62,034 nt of DNA from Saccharothrix sp. ALI-22-I (GCF_001984175.1 NZ_MTQP01000035.1:1-62034), one strand, 5' to 3'; counted from the first letter of the stretch, positions 1 through 8,289 are shown. Numbers and translations: made by a program. The notes: a model not told the origin generated them from the letters alone.

Positions 1-792
1 CTGGAGGGCGCGGACGCCCCGCCCGCCGAGACCCGCGTGAGGGGCACTGACCGCAACGTCCTGGAGATCCACCAGGAGACGGTGGGCGTCACCTACACCC
101 GGCAGTCCACGCAGAACATGTTCGCCGGGACCGGGGCGGCCAACCCCAACGCCGCCGCCATCGGCGGCACCAACGCCGTCCCCAACGAGATGGACTGGCA
201 GACCCGCCAGGCGCTCGTGCAGATCGCCCGTGACGTCGAGTTGACGTTCCTGGTCGGCCGCTACCAGGAACCCACCGACAACTCCACGGTGCGCAAGACG
301 CGCGGCATCCTGGAGGCCACCCGCACCAACGTCATCACCAACGCCACCCCGCAGCCCTTGACCGAGGCCCTGGTCATCGACCTCTTGCAGAAGGTCTGGG
401 AAAACGGCGGCATCCAGATTTCGGAGACCGCCACGCTGATGTGCAACGCATGGCAGAAGCGACAGCTCACCAACGAGTTCGTCACCAAGAAGAACTACCA
501 GGAGCAGTCCCGCAACGTCGGCGGCGTCTCGGTGACCACCATCGAAACGGACTTCGGCCGCATCAACATCATGTTGAACAGGTACATGCCCACCGACACG
601 GTGCAGGTGGTCAGCCTCGACCAATGCGCCCCGGTACTGCTGGAGAAGCCCGGACAGGGATTCCTGTTCTCCGAGCCCCTGGCGAAGACCGGCAGCACGG
701 ACCGGGCGCAGATCTACGGGGAGATCTCGCTGGAGTACGGCCCGGAGATCGCGCACGGCAAGATCACCGGCCCGACCGGGGGTGGCGCGTGA
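1..792 (+). CDS. Phage major capsid protein, SU10/DUF5309 type (5' end outside window)
   Basis: The frame is open from base 1, so the N-terminus is missing; 263 residues are visible. The visible part resembles the SU10-like major capsid family (DUF5309), which forms the icosahedral shell of the phage head: a beta-rich core with the landmark EWD-like stretch near NEMDWQTRQAL, a central helix-rich region with RKTRGILEAT, and a closing SLEYGPEIAHGKITG tail. It is the first gene of a head-to-tail series read rightwards, which supports the call. The terminase, portal and protease genes would lie to the left of the window. The stop overlaps the GTG of the next small gene. Family assignment is by recognition, not by search; being a capsid protein is likely, the exact subfamily less so. 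Confidence 0.8.
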   Translation: MEGADAPPAETRVRGTDRNVLEIHQETVGVTYTRQSTQNMFAGTGAANPNAAAIGGTNAVPNEMDWQTRQALVQIARDVELTFLVGRYQEPTDNSTVRKTRGILEATRTNVITNATPQPLTEALVIDLLQKVWENGGIQISETATLMCNAWQKRQLTNEFVTKKNYQEQSRNVGGVSVTTIETDFGRINIMLNRYMPTDTVQVVSLDQCAPVLLEKPGQGFLFSEPLAKTGSTDRAQIYGEISLEYGPEIAHGKITGPTGGGA

Positions 793-977
793 AGTTCACC
801 AGCACCCGCTACCCGCAACTCGTCGTCCACGACCTGGGCGTGACGTTCGTGGACGGCGAGGTCGACATCAGAGACAAGAACACCATCGAGGCGCTGCGCG
901 AGCTACCTCCGGCGTTGGGTGTCCGTGCGGCGGGCGGACGGCCGCCGAGTTCCACGAGCGCGAAGAATGACGATTAG
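789..977 (+). CDS. Small phage head-region protein, function unknown
   Basis: A 62-residue protein that begins with a GTG overlapping the capsid stop codon (GTGA), a sign of translational coupling. The sequence starts VKFTSTRYPQLVVHDLGVTF and continues with an acidic DGEVDIRDK segment and a short Gly/Arg/Ser-rich tail. Small proteins of this size after the capsid gene often act in head completion or head-tail joining, but nothing here proves that. Its stop codon overlaps by four bases the stop of the convergent minus-strand gene. No recognised domain. Confidence 0.6.
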   Translation: MKFTSTRYPQLVVHDLGVTFVDGEVDIRDKNTIEALRELPPALGVRAAGGRPPSSTSAKNDD

Positions 978-1501
978 TTGTTGGTCAGATAGCCCCTGCA
1001 TGCGCCACCGATGTCTATGTACTCCGCACCCATCGCCTTCTGAAGTTCCTTGACGGAGTCAAGCGCGGATCGGAATTCCGTGCTCGTGGGGTTCTCGGCC
1101 TTGCGCGCGAGGTCAAGCAGCGCATCCGAAGTGGAGAGCTTTTGCTTTCCCGCATCGGGATCGGTCAGTTTGGCGACGATGTCGGCCGGGGCCACGAGGA
1201 GAAGTGCAGTCTCCGCTTGGAGCATAACGTTCTGGACGGCAATTGCGCGCGTTCTTGCGTCCGAGATGACGTTGGGTGATGTGCTCCCGACGGCTTCGTC
1301 CAGTATGGACGCCATGCTTCGATTCTCTCGCAGGAGGTCGGCGCAGCCGGTCTTGACTTCCTCGCGCAGCCGTACTTGCCGGTCGTGTGCCAATTGCTGA
1401 TTGGTGGTCACAAGGGCACCGGCGAGCCCGAGGGCTGATCCGAGTAACGCGGCGGCGGCGGCGATGACTGCGGTCACGAAGGTCGATCTCTCCCCACTCA
1501 C
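974..1501 (-). CDS. Membrane-anchored protein encoded antisense inside the prophage (moron candidate)
   Basis: A 175-residue protein on the strand opposite to all the structural genes. It has an N-terminal hydrophobic helix (about residues 8-30, AVIAAAAALLGSALGLAGAL), followed by a charged, probably helical region beginning QQLAHDRQVRLREEV and a cytoplasmic or periplasmic domain with no recognised motif. I chose the GTG at 1501 because it places the helix near the N-terminus; an in-frame GTG at 1543 would add 14 residues. Single genes of this type inserted against the grain of a late operon are usually morons, expressed from their own promoter in the lysogen. A role in exclusion or host-surface change is possible but not shown. 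Conspicuously AT-richer than its neighbours. Confidence 0.65.
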   Translation of the reverse strand: MSGERSTFVTAVIAAAAALLGSALGLAGALVTTNQQLAHDRQVRLREEVKTGCADLLRENRSMASILDEAVGSTSPNVISDARTRAIAVQNVMLQAETALLLVAPADIVAKLTDPDAGKQKLSTSDALLDLARKAENPTSTEFRSALDSVKELQKAMGAEYIDIGGACRGYLTNN

Positions 1502-1616
1502 GCGGATGGACTGTACGCGCCGTGTACCTAGTCGTACCAGCACCGATTATCGCGGTATGGCGGCTCGCTTTACGCCTGTCTGTGTCCATCGCGGTCAAGA
1601 GTGGACGAGGTGACAC

Positions 1617-1976
1617 ATGTCCACCGACCCTCCGCTGGCCACCGTCGCCGACGTACAGGCCCGTGCCGAAGTGCAGCTCACCCCGGAGCAGCAGGCCCGC
1701 GCGGCGGTGCTGATCTCGGACGCCTCGGCGTTGGCCCGCGCCCGCGTGCCGACCATGCCCGTCCCGCCCCCGCCCACGGCGGTGGGCGTGATCTGCACGG
1801 CGGTGTTGCGGGCGTTGGCGTCGCCGCCGGACGGCAACAAGTCCGAGACCACCGGCAGCCACTCGCGGGTGGCCGCGCACGAGGGCGGCGGCCTGTACCT
1901 GACCGAGGACGAACTGGACCTGCTCCGGCCGCCCGCTCCCCCACCGCGCGGCGCGTTCTCGATCTGGACGGCCTGA
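1617..1976 (+). CDS. Phage head-tail adaptor (Gp6/Gp15-like connector)
   Basis: A 119-residue protein starting ATG after GACGAGGTGACAC. The first half (ATVADVQARAEVQLTPEQQA then AAVLISDASALARARVP) is the pattern of the Gp19/Gp15/Gp42 or HK97 gp6-like adaptor family: a short four-helix bundle that docks onto the portal and begins the neck. The C-terminal part is acidic then Pro-rich. It lies between the capsid gene and the stopper gene, as expected of an adaptor. The exact family is an inference from pattern and position. Confidence 0.7.
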   Translation: MSTDPPLATVADVQARAEVQLTPEQQARAAVLISDASALARARVPTMPVPPPPTAVGVICTAVLRALASPPDGNKSETTGSHSRVAAHEGGGLYLTEDELDLLRPPAPPPRGAFSIWTA

Positions 1977-2102
1977 CCGGGAGCAGAAGCGCCGGGGGTC
2001 GGGGGGCGTGCCCCCCGGCGCTGCCCGGTCTATCGCCGCATACGACCAAAGCGAAACGCATTCACGTCCCGTTCACCCGATCGCACTACAAGGAGGTGCG
2101 CC

Positions 2103-2432
2103 GTCCAGCTCCCGCACCGCTTCCTGATCGTCACCCCCGACCAGGTCACCGACGCCTACGACAACCCCACCCCGGACCTCGACTACGGCCCCGACGCCGC
2201 CCGCCGGGTGGCCTGGGGACACCTGCAACCCGCCGGGTCGACCGAACCGGCCGAACCCGGCCGCCGCCCGGTCGTCACCGCCTGGCGGCTGTTCACCCTC
2301 GAACCCGTCGCGGCCCGCGAGCGCGTCGAGTGGAACGGCAAGACCCTCGACGTGGTGGGCGAGCCGGACCGGTTCTCACCGCGCTTCGGGCGGGTGCACT
2401 GGGAGACCCGGCTCAAGCACGTGGAGGGCTGA
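2103..2432 (+). CDS. Phage head-tail stopper / head closure protein
   Basis: Frame 3 is coding from just after a strong ribosome-binding site (AAGGAGGTG at 2090-2098) to 2432, about 109 residues. The protein has LPHRFLIVTPDQVTDAY at the N-terminus and VEWNGKTLDVVGEPDRF towards the C-terminus, the latter typical of SPP1 gp16-like stoppers, which seal the portal channel before the tail docks. No ATG, GTG or TTG lies in frame at the expected distance; the codon at the right spacing is GTC (2103), so the start is either non-standard or a one-base sequence difference. The first ordinary in-frame GTG is at 2208, which would remove 35 well-formed residues. Function is inferred from pattern and gene order. 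Confidence 0.65.
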   Translation, partial: VQLPHRFLIVTPDQVTDAYDNPTPDLDYGPDAARRVAWGHLQPAGSTEPAEPGRRPVVTAWRLFTLEPVAARERVEWNGKTLDVVGEPDRFSPRFGRVHWETRLKHVEG

Positions 2433-2434
2433 GC

Positions 2435-2752
2435 ATGGACGCCTTCCACGGCTTCCGCGTCGACCGGGACGGCGTGCGCGAGCTGCTGAACTCCGAGGAG
2501 TTCGCCGCGATGGTGCGGGCGGCGGCCGAACAGGTCGGCGCGACCGCGCGCGGTGCCGGTCAGCGCGTCACCTCGGGTGAGCCGCTGCCAGTGGAGGTCT
2601 ACGACGACCCCAACCACGACCGCGCCGGAACCACGGTCGCGGTGCGCCACCCCGCCGGGGTCGGCATGGAAGCCCGCTACGGCCTGCTCAAGCGCGCGGC
2701 CGAGGCCGCCGGGTTGGAGGTCGATGGGCTGGAGGCGGGCGAGGAGTCGTGA
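2435..2752 (+). CDS. Phage tail completion / HK97 gp10-like protein
   Basis: A 105-residue protein starting ATG two bases after the stopper stop codon. It has an N-terminal alpha-helical region (GVRELLNSEEFAAMVRAAAE) and a basic segment with the YDDPNHDRAGTTVAVRHP stretch, ending ARYGLLKRAAEAAGLEV. HK97 gp10-type minor proteins with this helix-then-beta plan and a closing GLLKRA-like helix are common between the stopper and the tail terminator in actinophages. It overlaps the next gene by four bases (GTGA). Confidence 0.65.
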   Translation: MDAFHGFRVDRDGVRELLNSEEFAAMVRAAAEQVGATARGAGQRVTSGEPLPVEVYDDPNHDRAGTTVAVRHPAGVGMEARYGLLKRAAEAAGLEVDGLEAGEES

Positions 2753-3171
2753 CCGAATCCCTGCCGGTGCCGGTCGACGTGGCCGAGCTGGTGGTCCGTG
2801 CCCTGCGTCCGCAGCTCGCCGCGCGCCCCGACCCCGTGCTCGCGGGCATCCGGGTGTCCACGCGGGTCGGGGACGGCCCGGACGGCGGTCCGCCCTCGTT
2901 GCCGTGGCTGCTGGTTGCCGAGGACGGCCACACCTGGGCCTGGCCCGCGCTCCAGCGCGTGGTGATCCGGCTGACCTGCTGGCACCGTTCCGAGCACGCC
3001 GCCAAGGCCGCGGTGGGCCTGGCGCTGGCGCTGCTGTGCGCCCCGCGCCCCGCGCCGGGGCTGACCGGCGGCGAACCCGTCACCGGCCCCCTCGCGGGGA
3101 TCGACCCGCACACCGACCGCCCGCTGGCCACCGCCGCCGTCGCGGTGCGCGCCCGCTCCACCACCCGCTGA
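2749..3171 (+). CDS. Phage tail terminator protein
   Basis: A 140-residue protein whose GTG start overlaps the upstream stop codon. It begins with a helix (VDVAELVVRALRPQLAARPD), then a beta-rich core including GIRVSTRVGD and WPALQRVVIRLTCWH, a helix with HAAKAAVGLALALLCA, and the VTGPLAGIDPHTDRPLATA stretch. That plan matches Gp12/DUF3168-like tail terminators, which cap the tail tube on the head-proximal side and stop its polymerisation. Order (stopper, gp10-like, terminator, tube) is the usual one. Confidence 0.7.
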   Translation: MTESLPVPVDVAELVVRALRPQLAARPDPVLAGIRVSTRVGDGPDGGPPSLPWLLVAEDGHTWAWPALQRVVIRLTCWHRSEHAAKAAVGLALALLCAPRPAPGLTGGEPVTGPLAGIDPHTDRPLATAAVAVRARSTTR

Positions 3172-3187
3172 ACCCTCGTACCCGAAT

Positions 3188-3210
3188 CCGGGAGGCTGCC
3201 CGCCTCCCGG
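3188..3210 (+). other. Perfect hairpin between head and tail genes
   Basis: CCGGGAGGC (3188-3196) pairs perfectly with GCCTCCCGG (3202-3210) around a five-base loop. There is no T-run after it, so it may be a weak terminator, an RNA processing site or an mRNA stabiliser. It lies just after the tail terminator gene and before the small TTG-start ORF. Confidence 0.5.
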
Positions 3211-3257
3211 CACCACCAGGAGAGCGGCCCTTCCGCATCGTCCTGGAGGTCGTCCGC

Positions 3258-3401
3258 TTGGCCCTGAGTCCCACTCTCGTCCGCGTCCCCGGCACCGGGG
3301 AACTCTCGCTCGCCCCGCCGGGCACACCCGAACCGCCCGACCCGACAACCCCGCTCCCGGCCGCGTGGAGCGGCCTGGGCCTGTCGACCGAGGAGGCGTG
3401 A
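3258..3401 (+). CDS. Small phage protein before the tail tube gene, function unknown
   Basis: A 47-residue protein starting TTG at 3258, eight bases after GGAGG. It starts LALSPTLVRVPGTGELSLAP, and is Pro/Thr-rich in its second half (PEPPDPTTPLP). The stop codon overlaps the GTG of the tail tube gene (GTGA), so the two are probably coupled. Small proteins in this position are common in actinophages, but no function is recognised. Confidence 0.55.
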   Translation: MALSPTLVRVPGTGELSLAPPGTPEPPDPTTPLPAAWSGLGLSTEEA

Positions 3402-3883
3402 CCATCCGCCGCGCGGTGGAGCGCACCGGCACCACGCACTGGCAGCAGACCACCCCGGCGCGGTTCATCTACACCAGCCAGGAGTTCGGCGTCTCCAGCG
3501 TCTTCCAGGAGACCAAGGCCGTGGTTCTGGGCGCGTACTTCGGCGGGTTGGTGTTCGCTGAGACCGCCGCCGGGTCGAAGCGCTACCGCGCCGAGATCTC
3601 GTCCGTGCCCAAGGGCGACGAGCGCGCCCTGTGTGTGGACTGGGTCGATCAGATCTCGGCGACCGAGGTCTACCACCACCGGCTCTACGTCCCGCGCGCC
3701 GAGGTCTCCGAGACCCAGGACGCGCAGTGGACCCGAACCCAGGAGGCGCGGTGGGGCATCAGCTTCGCCGCGCTCGCCCCGGCCAGCGGAACCACGTTGG
3801 CCGTGTGGCTCACCGACGACCCCGCCGTCCTGCTCGCCGCACCCGGCGGCGGCACGCTCGCCATCGAGGAGAACACGAAGTGA
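3398..3883 (+). CDS. Phage major tail (tube) protein
   Basis: A 161-residue protein starting at a GTG preceded by GAGGAGGC. The sequence is beta-rich with alternating pattern (KRYRAEISSVPKGDER, YHHRLYVPRAEVSE, RWGISFAALAPASGTTLAVW), fitting the beta-barrel tail tube fold. Its place directly before the chaperone frameshift pair and the tape measure gene is diagnostic for siphoviruses. The stop overlaps the next GTG by four bases. An immunoglobulin-like tail domain is absent. Confidence 0.75.
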   Translation: MTIRRAVERTGTTHWQQTTPARFIYTSQEFGVSSVFQETKAVVLGAYFGGLVFAETAAGSKRYRAEISSVPKGDERALCVDWVDQISATEVYHHRLYVPRAEVSETQDAQWTRTQEARWGISFAALAPASGTTLAVWLTDDPAVLLAAPGGGTLAIEENTK

Positions 3884-4161
3884 GCCGATCCCAGCGCCGC
3901 GAGGCCACCAACCGCCCGGCCGCACCCGCACGCAGTGAGCACGCGGTGATGTGGCGGGGCAAGCGCTTCACCCTGCCGTCGGCCTCGGAGTTCCCGTTGG
4001 CCGCGATCGAGGCCGAGGAGGAGGGCAAGGTCCTGCTGTCGCTGCGGCTGATCCTCGGCGAGGAGCAGTACACGACGTGGCGGGGCCTGGCGACCACGGC
4101 CGCCGACGCGGAGCACTTCTCGCAGACGATCATGCGGGAGCTGGGGCGGGGAAACCCGTAG
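3880..4161 (+). CDS. Tail assembly chaperone, G product (short form)
   Basis: A 93-residue protein starting at GTG 3880, overlapping the tube stop codon. It begins with a basic, low-complexity leader, then WRGKRFTLPSASEFPLAAI and a helical YTTWRGLATTAADAEHFSQT. That matches short tail chaperones (lambda gpG-like), which coat the tape measure protein and recruit tube subunits. Translation in zero frame ends at 4161; a slippery heptamer lies 4149-4155 and the -1 frame stays open to 4559, giving the longer GT form. Confidence 0.75.
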   Translation: MSRSQRREATNRPAAPARSEHAVMWRGKRFTLPSASEFPLAAIEAEEEGKVLLSLRLILGEEQYTTWRGLATTAADAEHFSQTIMRELGRGNP

Positions 4162-4559
4162 TCGTCGCCCGCCTGCTGGCGGACGACACCACCGCCGAAG
4201 CGCTCGAACTGGACTTCCTCCGGTTGGGCCTGGACCTGTTGGACCTCTACCGGGGCACGTTGTCGTTCCGGCGGGTGTGCGCGGTGGTCGCACACCTGCC
4301 CGACGACGCCGCCGTGTGGCGCGCGACCGGCCCGGACGCCGGGTGGACCCGCCCGGAAGTCCTGCTCGCCGCACTCGAACGCCGCGTCACCCTGCTGTGG
4401 GCCACGGTCGCCACCGCCCTGGGCACGAAGGTGTCCGACGCCGACGTGGCCGCGCCGCTGGACCTCGGCGACACCGCCCCGCCCTCACAGGCAGGGGGTG
4501 AGCCTGAACCGGAAGTCCGGTCACTGCGTGAGATCGCGCTGTGGATGCGGGGAGCGTGA
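3880..4559 (+). CDS. Tail assembly chaperone, GT frameshift product (long form)
   Basis: This is the predicted -1 frameshift fusion of the 3880 gene with the open frame running to 4559, about 226 residues. The downstream part starts VVVARLLADDTTAEALELDF and continues with a helical LGLDLLDLYRGTLSFRR segment and a Glu-rich C-terminus. It has no good start codon and no ribosome-binding site of its own, which favours frameshift expression. The T-domain binds tube subunits while the G part holds the tape measure, as known in lambda. Gene order (tube, G/GT, tape measure) is exactly that of siphoviruses. Confidence 0.75.
4149..4187 (+). promoter_or_regulatory. Programmed -1 frameshift signal: GGGAAAC slippery site plus stem-loop
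   Basis: Read in the zero frame, codons are G GGA AAC followed by CCG TAG, so the heptamer GGGAAAC (4149-4155) sits six bases before the stop. Five bases further on, GTCGTC (4161-4166) pairs with GACGAC (4182-4187), with a three-base bulge and an inner CGCC/GGCG stem closing a four-base loop. Heptamer plus stimulatory structure is the known arrangement for tail-chaperone frameshifting. Confidence 0.85.
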
Positions 4560-4565
4560 GCGCTC

Positions 4566-7484
4566 CTGGCAACCGTCGGCCACGCCTACCTCAAGGTTCT
4601 CCCGTCCCTTCAGGGTCTCGGGCGTCACGTCCGGGAACAGATCAACCAGGCCGAACGCGGCGCACCCGACATCTCGTTGGGTGCGCAGATCCAGACCACG
4701 CTGGTGCGCGCCCAGCTCGCCGAGCTGGCCCGCGCGGGTGACCAGACCGCCATGCGGCTGCTCGCCCAGCTCGACGCCCGCCCCGCCGAGAACGAGTTCA
4801 CCGCGCTGCGCCGCCGCCTGTCCGGACACAGCGTCACCATCCGCGCCGCGCTGGACCGCAGCGTGGGCGCGAGCGTGCGCGGGCTGGCCCAGCTCGACAA
4901 CGGCGTCACCCGCCTGACCGGCGACATCACCGCCCACACCGCCACCGTGGGCGATGCCACCCTCAAGTACGCCGCCCTGGCCGGTGGCATCGCCCAAGCG
5001 CTGAGTCTGATGGGCGGGCTCGGCGCGGCGGCCGGAACCGTCGCCGGGTCGCTGCTGATCGTCCCCGCGGTCGGCATCGCCGCAGCCGCGGCCGTGGGCG
5101 CGCTACGCCTCGGGGTCGACGGGCTCAACGACGCACTCAACGCCGAGACACCGGCCGACTACGCCAAGGCGGTCAAGGACTTCCCGCCCGGCATGCGGGA
5201 GACCACCGACGCCGTCCGCGCGCTGCGCCCCCAGCTCGACGGGCTCAAGCTCGACGTGCAGGCCCGGCTGTTCGCCGGGCTCGGCGGCGAGGTCTCCCGG
5301 TTGGGGGACCGGTACCTGCCGGTGCTGCGTGACGGCCTGGTCGGCATCGCCGAGGGCTACAACCAGGCCGCACGTGGCGCGGCGGGGTTCGCCGCCGAGG
5401 CGCGCACGGTCGATGACGTCCGGCTGATCCTGGACAACACCGGGCAGTCCGTCCGCGCGCTGGCCGGCGGTGTGGCGCCGCTGCTGCGCGCCATCCGCGA
5501 CATCGCCGCCGTGGGCAGCGAGTTCCTACCCGGCCTCGCCTCGGCGCTCGGGGAGAGCACCGAGCGGTTCGCGCAGTTCATCGCCACCGCCCGCGAGACC
5601 GGGCAACTCCGCGAGTGGCTGTCCGCCGGCCTCTCCGCACTCGGCGACCTGGCAGGCGTCCTGGGCAACCTCGCGCGGATCGTCTTCACGGTCCTGTCGG
5701 CCGCCAACACCCAGGGCGCGGGACTGCTCCAGACCCTCAACGCGGTCACCGGCTCCATGCTCGCCTTCCTCCGCTCTGCGGAGGGAACCCTTGCCCTACA
5801 ACAGATCTTCGGCGGTCTGGGCGCGGTGGCCTCGGCGTTGCTACCGCTGCTGGCCGAAGTGGCGCGGGTCGCCGCGTCGATCCTCGCGCCCGCCATCGCC
5901 CAGCTCGGCCCGATGGTCGCCCAGGGCCTGGCCGTGCTCGTCGGCGCGGCCGAACCCGCCGGGCGGGTCCTGGCCGCCCTCGCGCCCCTGGCCGGGGTCG
6001 CGGCCCAGGCGCTGGCCTCGCTGCTGGTCCCGGCGGCGGAGCTGCTGGCCGGGGTCGTCGCCGAGTTGGCACCGGCCGTGTTCCAGCTCGTCGGCGAACT
6101 CGTCGGCGGAGCGCTCGCCGACGGCGTGCGCGAACTGGCCCCCGCCCTGATCGAGTTGGCGCGGGCGACTGCCCCGTTGATCGTCCAACTCGGACAGTTG
6201 CTCGTGCAGGCCGTGCAGATCGCCGCGCCCGCGCTGGCGAACCTGCTTCGCGTTCTGACGCCGATCGCGGCCGAGATCGGCGGAGCCCTGCTCACCGCCC
6301 TGTCGGCGGTGCTGCCGCTGGTCGGCCAGCTCGCCGACACCTGGGCGCAAGTCCTGCTCGCCGGGCTTCAGGCGGCGCTGCCGGTGCTACCGGTGATCGT
6401 CTCCACGGTCCAGCAGCTCGCCGAGGTCCTGTCGGTCGGGCTCGCAACGGCCACGCCGACCCTGGTCGAGATCGGACGGCTGCTCGGCGAGACCCTGTCC
6501 ACCGCGCTGACCGGGCTGCTGCCGCTGGTCCCGCCGCTGGCCGAGGCCCTGGTACGACTCTGGGCCGAGGGACTGCTCCCACTGCTCCCGCCCCTGCTGG
6601 AACTCGGCGTGACACTGCTGCCCTCCGTGATCGACCTCGTCGCGGCGCTGCTCCCGGTCATCGTCCAGGCCGCCGGGGTCCTCACGGACTGGCTCAAGAT
6701 CTGGGCCGCCGTCGCCACCGAGATCACCGAGAACCTGATCCCGGTGCTGCGGTTCCTGCTGGACAACGTCGTCAAGCCCGTCGTGGACAACATCGTCTCC
6801 ACCGTGTCCGGCGGGCTCCAGTTCCTCAAGGGCCTGCTGGACATCGCCATGGGCGTGATCACCGGCGACTGGTCACGAGCCTGGCAGGGTGTCAAGGACG
6901 TCGTGGCGGGCGCGTTCGAGTTCCTGTGGGGCGCGGTCAACACGGCCACGGGCGGACTGCTCTCGCTGGTCGCGGACCTGCCGCGCAAGATCGTCTCCGG
7001 CCTCGGTGACCTCGGCTCACTGCTGGTCGAGGCGGGCAAGAACCTGATCCGGGGCCTGCTGCGCGGCATCGAGTCCATGATCAACTCCCTGCGGGACAAG
7101 CTGCGGCAGGTCACGAACCTGTTGCCGGACTGGAAAGGTCCGCCCGAGCGTGACGCGAAGCTGTTGCGCGGCAACGGTGTCCTCATCATGCGCGGGCTGC
7201 TCACCGGGTTGGAGGCCGGGGAACCCGCCGTGCGCGAGTACCTGTCCGACCTCACGGCCAGCATCCCCCGCATGGCCGCGCCCGAGGCCGCGCGCGGCCG
7301 AACCGCACCGGAACGAGTGATCACCCGCAACGCCACCAACGCCACCGGGACGACACCGCCCGACCTGGGCGACCTGGTCGACGCGGTGCGCGAGCTGGCC
7401 GCCCGCCCCGTGGTGGTGCAGGTCGGCGCTACCGAGATCGCCCGTGCCACCGCAGACGGCGAACGCATCCTGTCCCGGAGGTGA
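4566..7484 (+). CDS. Phage tape measure protein
   Basis: About 972 residues, the longest phage gene, placed directly after the chaperone pair, which together define it. It measures tail length and passes through the tube during DNA ejection. It is Ala/Leu-rich and largely helical, with hydrophobic stretches at roughly residues 140-190 and repeated amphipathic Leu/Ala helices up to about 720, then a more polar C-terminus (IRGLLRGIESMINSLRDKL). The natural beginning ATVGHAYLKVLPSLQG follows a CTG at 4566; no ATG or GTG lies in frame near it, and the first ordinary start would be TTG at 4677. No peptidase or lysozyme motif was recognised within it. Confidence 0.85.
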   Translation: MATVGHAYLKVLPSLQGLGRHVREQINQAERGAPDISLGAQIQTTLVRAQLAELARAGDQTAMRLLAQLDARPAENEFTALRRRLSGHSVTIRAALDRSVGASVRGLAQLDNGVTRLTGDITAHTATVGDATLKYAALAGGIAQALSLMGGLGAAAGTVAGSLLIVPAVGIAAAAAVGALRLGVDGLNDALNAETPADYAKAVKDFPPGMRETTDAVRALRPQLDGLKLDVQARLFAGLGGEVSRLGDRYLPVLRDGLVGIAEGYNQAARGAAGFAAEARTVDDVRLILDNTGQSVRALAGGVAPLLRAIRDIAAVGSEFLPGLASALGESTERFAQFIATARETGQLREWLSAGLSALGDLAGVLGNLARIVFTVLSAANTQGAGLLQTLNAVTGSMLAFLRSAEGTLALQQIFGGLGAVASALLPLLAEVARVAASILAPAIAQLGPMVAQGLAVLVGAAEPAGRVLAALAPLAGVAAQALASLLVPAAELLAGVVAELAPAVFQLVGELVGGALADGVRELAPALIELARATAPLIVQLGQLLVQAVQIAAPALANLLRVLTPIAAEIGGALLTALSAVLPLVGQLADTWAQVLLAGLQAALPVLPVIVSTVQQLAEVLSVGLATATPTLVEIGRLLGETLSTALTGLLPLVPPLAEALVRLWAEGLLPLLPPLLELGVTLLPSVIDLVAALLPVIVQAAGVLTDWLKIWAAVATEITENLIPVLRFLLDNVVKPVVDNIVSTVSGGLQFLKGLLDIAMGVITGDWSRAWQGVKDVVAGAFEFLWGAVNTATGGLLSLVADLPRKIVSGLGDLGSLLVEAGKNLIRGLLRGIESMINSLRDKLRQVTNLLPDWKGPPERDAKLLRGNGVLIMRGLLTGLEAGEPAVREYLSDLTASIPRMAAPEAARGRTAPERVITRNATNATGTTPPDLGDLVDAVRELAARPVVVQVGATEIARATADGERILSRR

Positions 7485-7490
7485 GCGCCC

Positions 7491-8289
7491 GTGCGTTCGC
7501 TGTGGATCGGCCCACCGGGGCAGTTGCGGGAGATCCCCGACACCGCCACCGACTACGACCGGTCGGTCTCCCTCGGGGTGCAGGAGTTCGCCTCACTGGC
7601 GGGCGGGGTGACCACCACCCGGTTGGCCCCCCCCCCCCCGCCGCCTCCCCCTGTCCTGGTCGGCGCTGCTGCCCGAGCACGCCCGCTGGCTCGACGCCCT
7701 GGCCCGCCGCGCCTACGGCCCCGGCCCCCTGGCCGTGCTCGACCCGGCGACCGACAACCTGTTGGAGGCCGGTCAATCCCTCGGGCGCACACCGCGCCGG
7801 ATCACCCTCGCCGGGTGGGGCACCCTGGCCGAACGCGCGGACGGCACGCTCACCGTCACCGCCACCCAGGCCAACAGCAGTCAGCTCTACTACCTCCCGC
7901 CGTACTGGGTGGGGTGGCCGGTGCTGCCCGGCGTGCCGGTCTCGTTCACCACCCACCTGGCCCGCACCCTGGCGGGCGCGGTGTGCCGGTTGGAGTTCTG
8001 GGACGCGGGCGGAGTGTTCGTCGGCTCCGCCGAACCGGCCGCGCCCACCGTGACCGCCGTCCCGCCCGCCGGGGCGGCGTTCGTCCTGCCCAAGGTCGAC
8101 CTGCCCACCCTCACCACGACCATCCCGGTGGGCGGCGCCCTGCTGCGCCTCGGCGAACCCGTCACCGCCACCGAACCCATCCCGATCGGCGACGGCTGCC
8201 CCGCCATGACCGTCACCGCCTACGCCGACCGCCCGCGACTCCCACACCGCGACCTGTCGCTCACCCTCGTGGAGGTGCGCCCTGCTTGA
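7491..8289 (+). pseudogene. Minor tail (distal tail-like) protein, frame broken at a 13-C run
   Basis: GTG at 7491 opens a protein (RSLWIGPPGQLREIPDTATD) that reads on to a run of 13 C at 7627-7639. After it the coding frame is shifted by one: LSWSALLPEHARWLDALARR and the rest continue in another frame to 8289. Removing one C restores a single protein of about 265 residues. It lies between the tape measure and the tail-tip gene, where distal tail proteins are found, and the C-terminal two thirds are beta-rich, fitting a carbohydrate-binding-like or Dit-like fold. Either a base-calling error in the homopolymer or a real slippage-prone break. Confidence 0.7.

Noticed and set aside
3160..3260. 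Extending the 47-residue phage ORF upstream to 2553
   Set aside because: That frame crosses two coding genes in another frame, is Arg/Pro-rich, and the TTG at 3258 has a well-placed ribosome-binding site.
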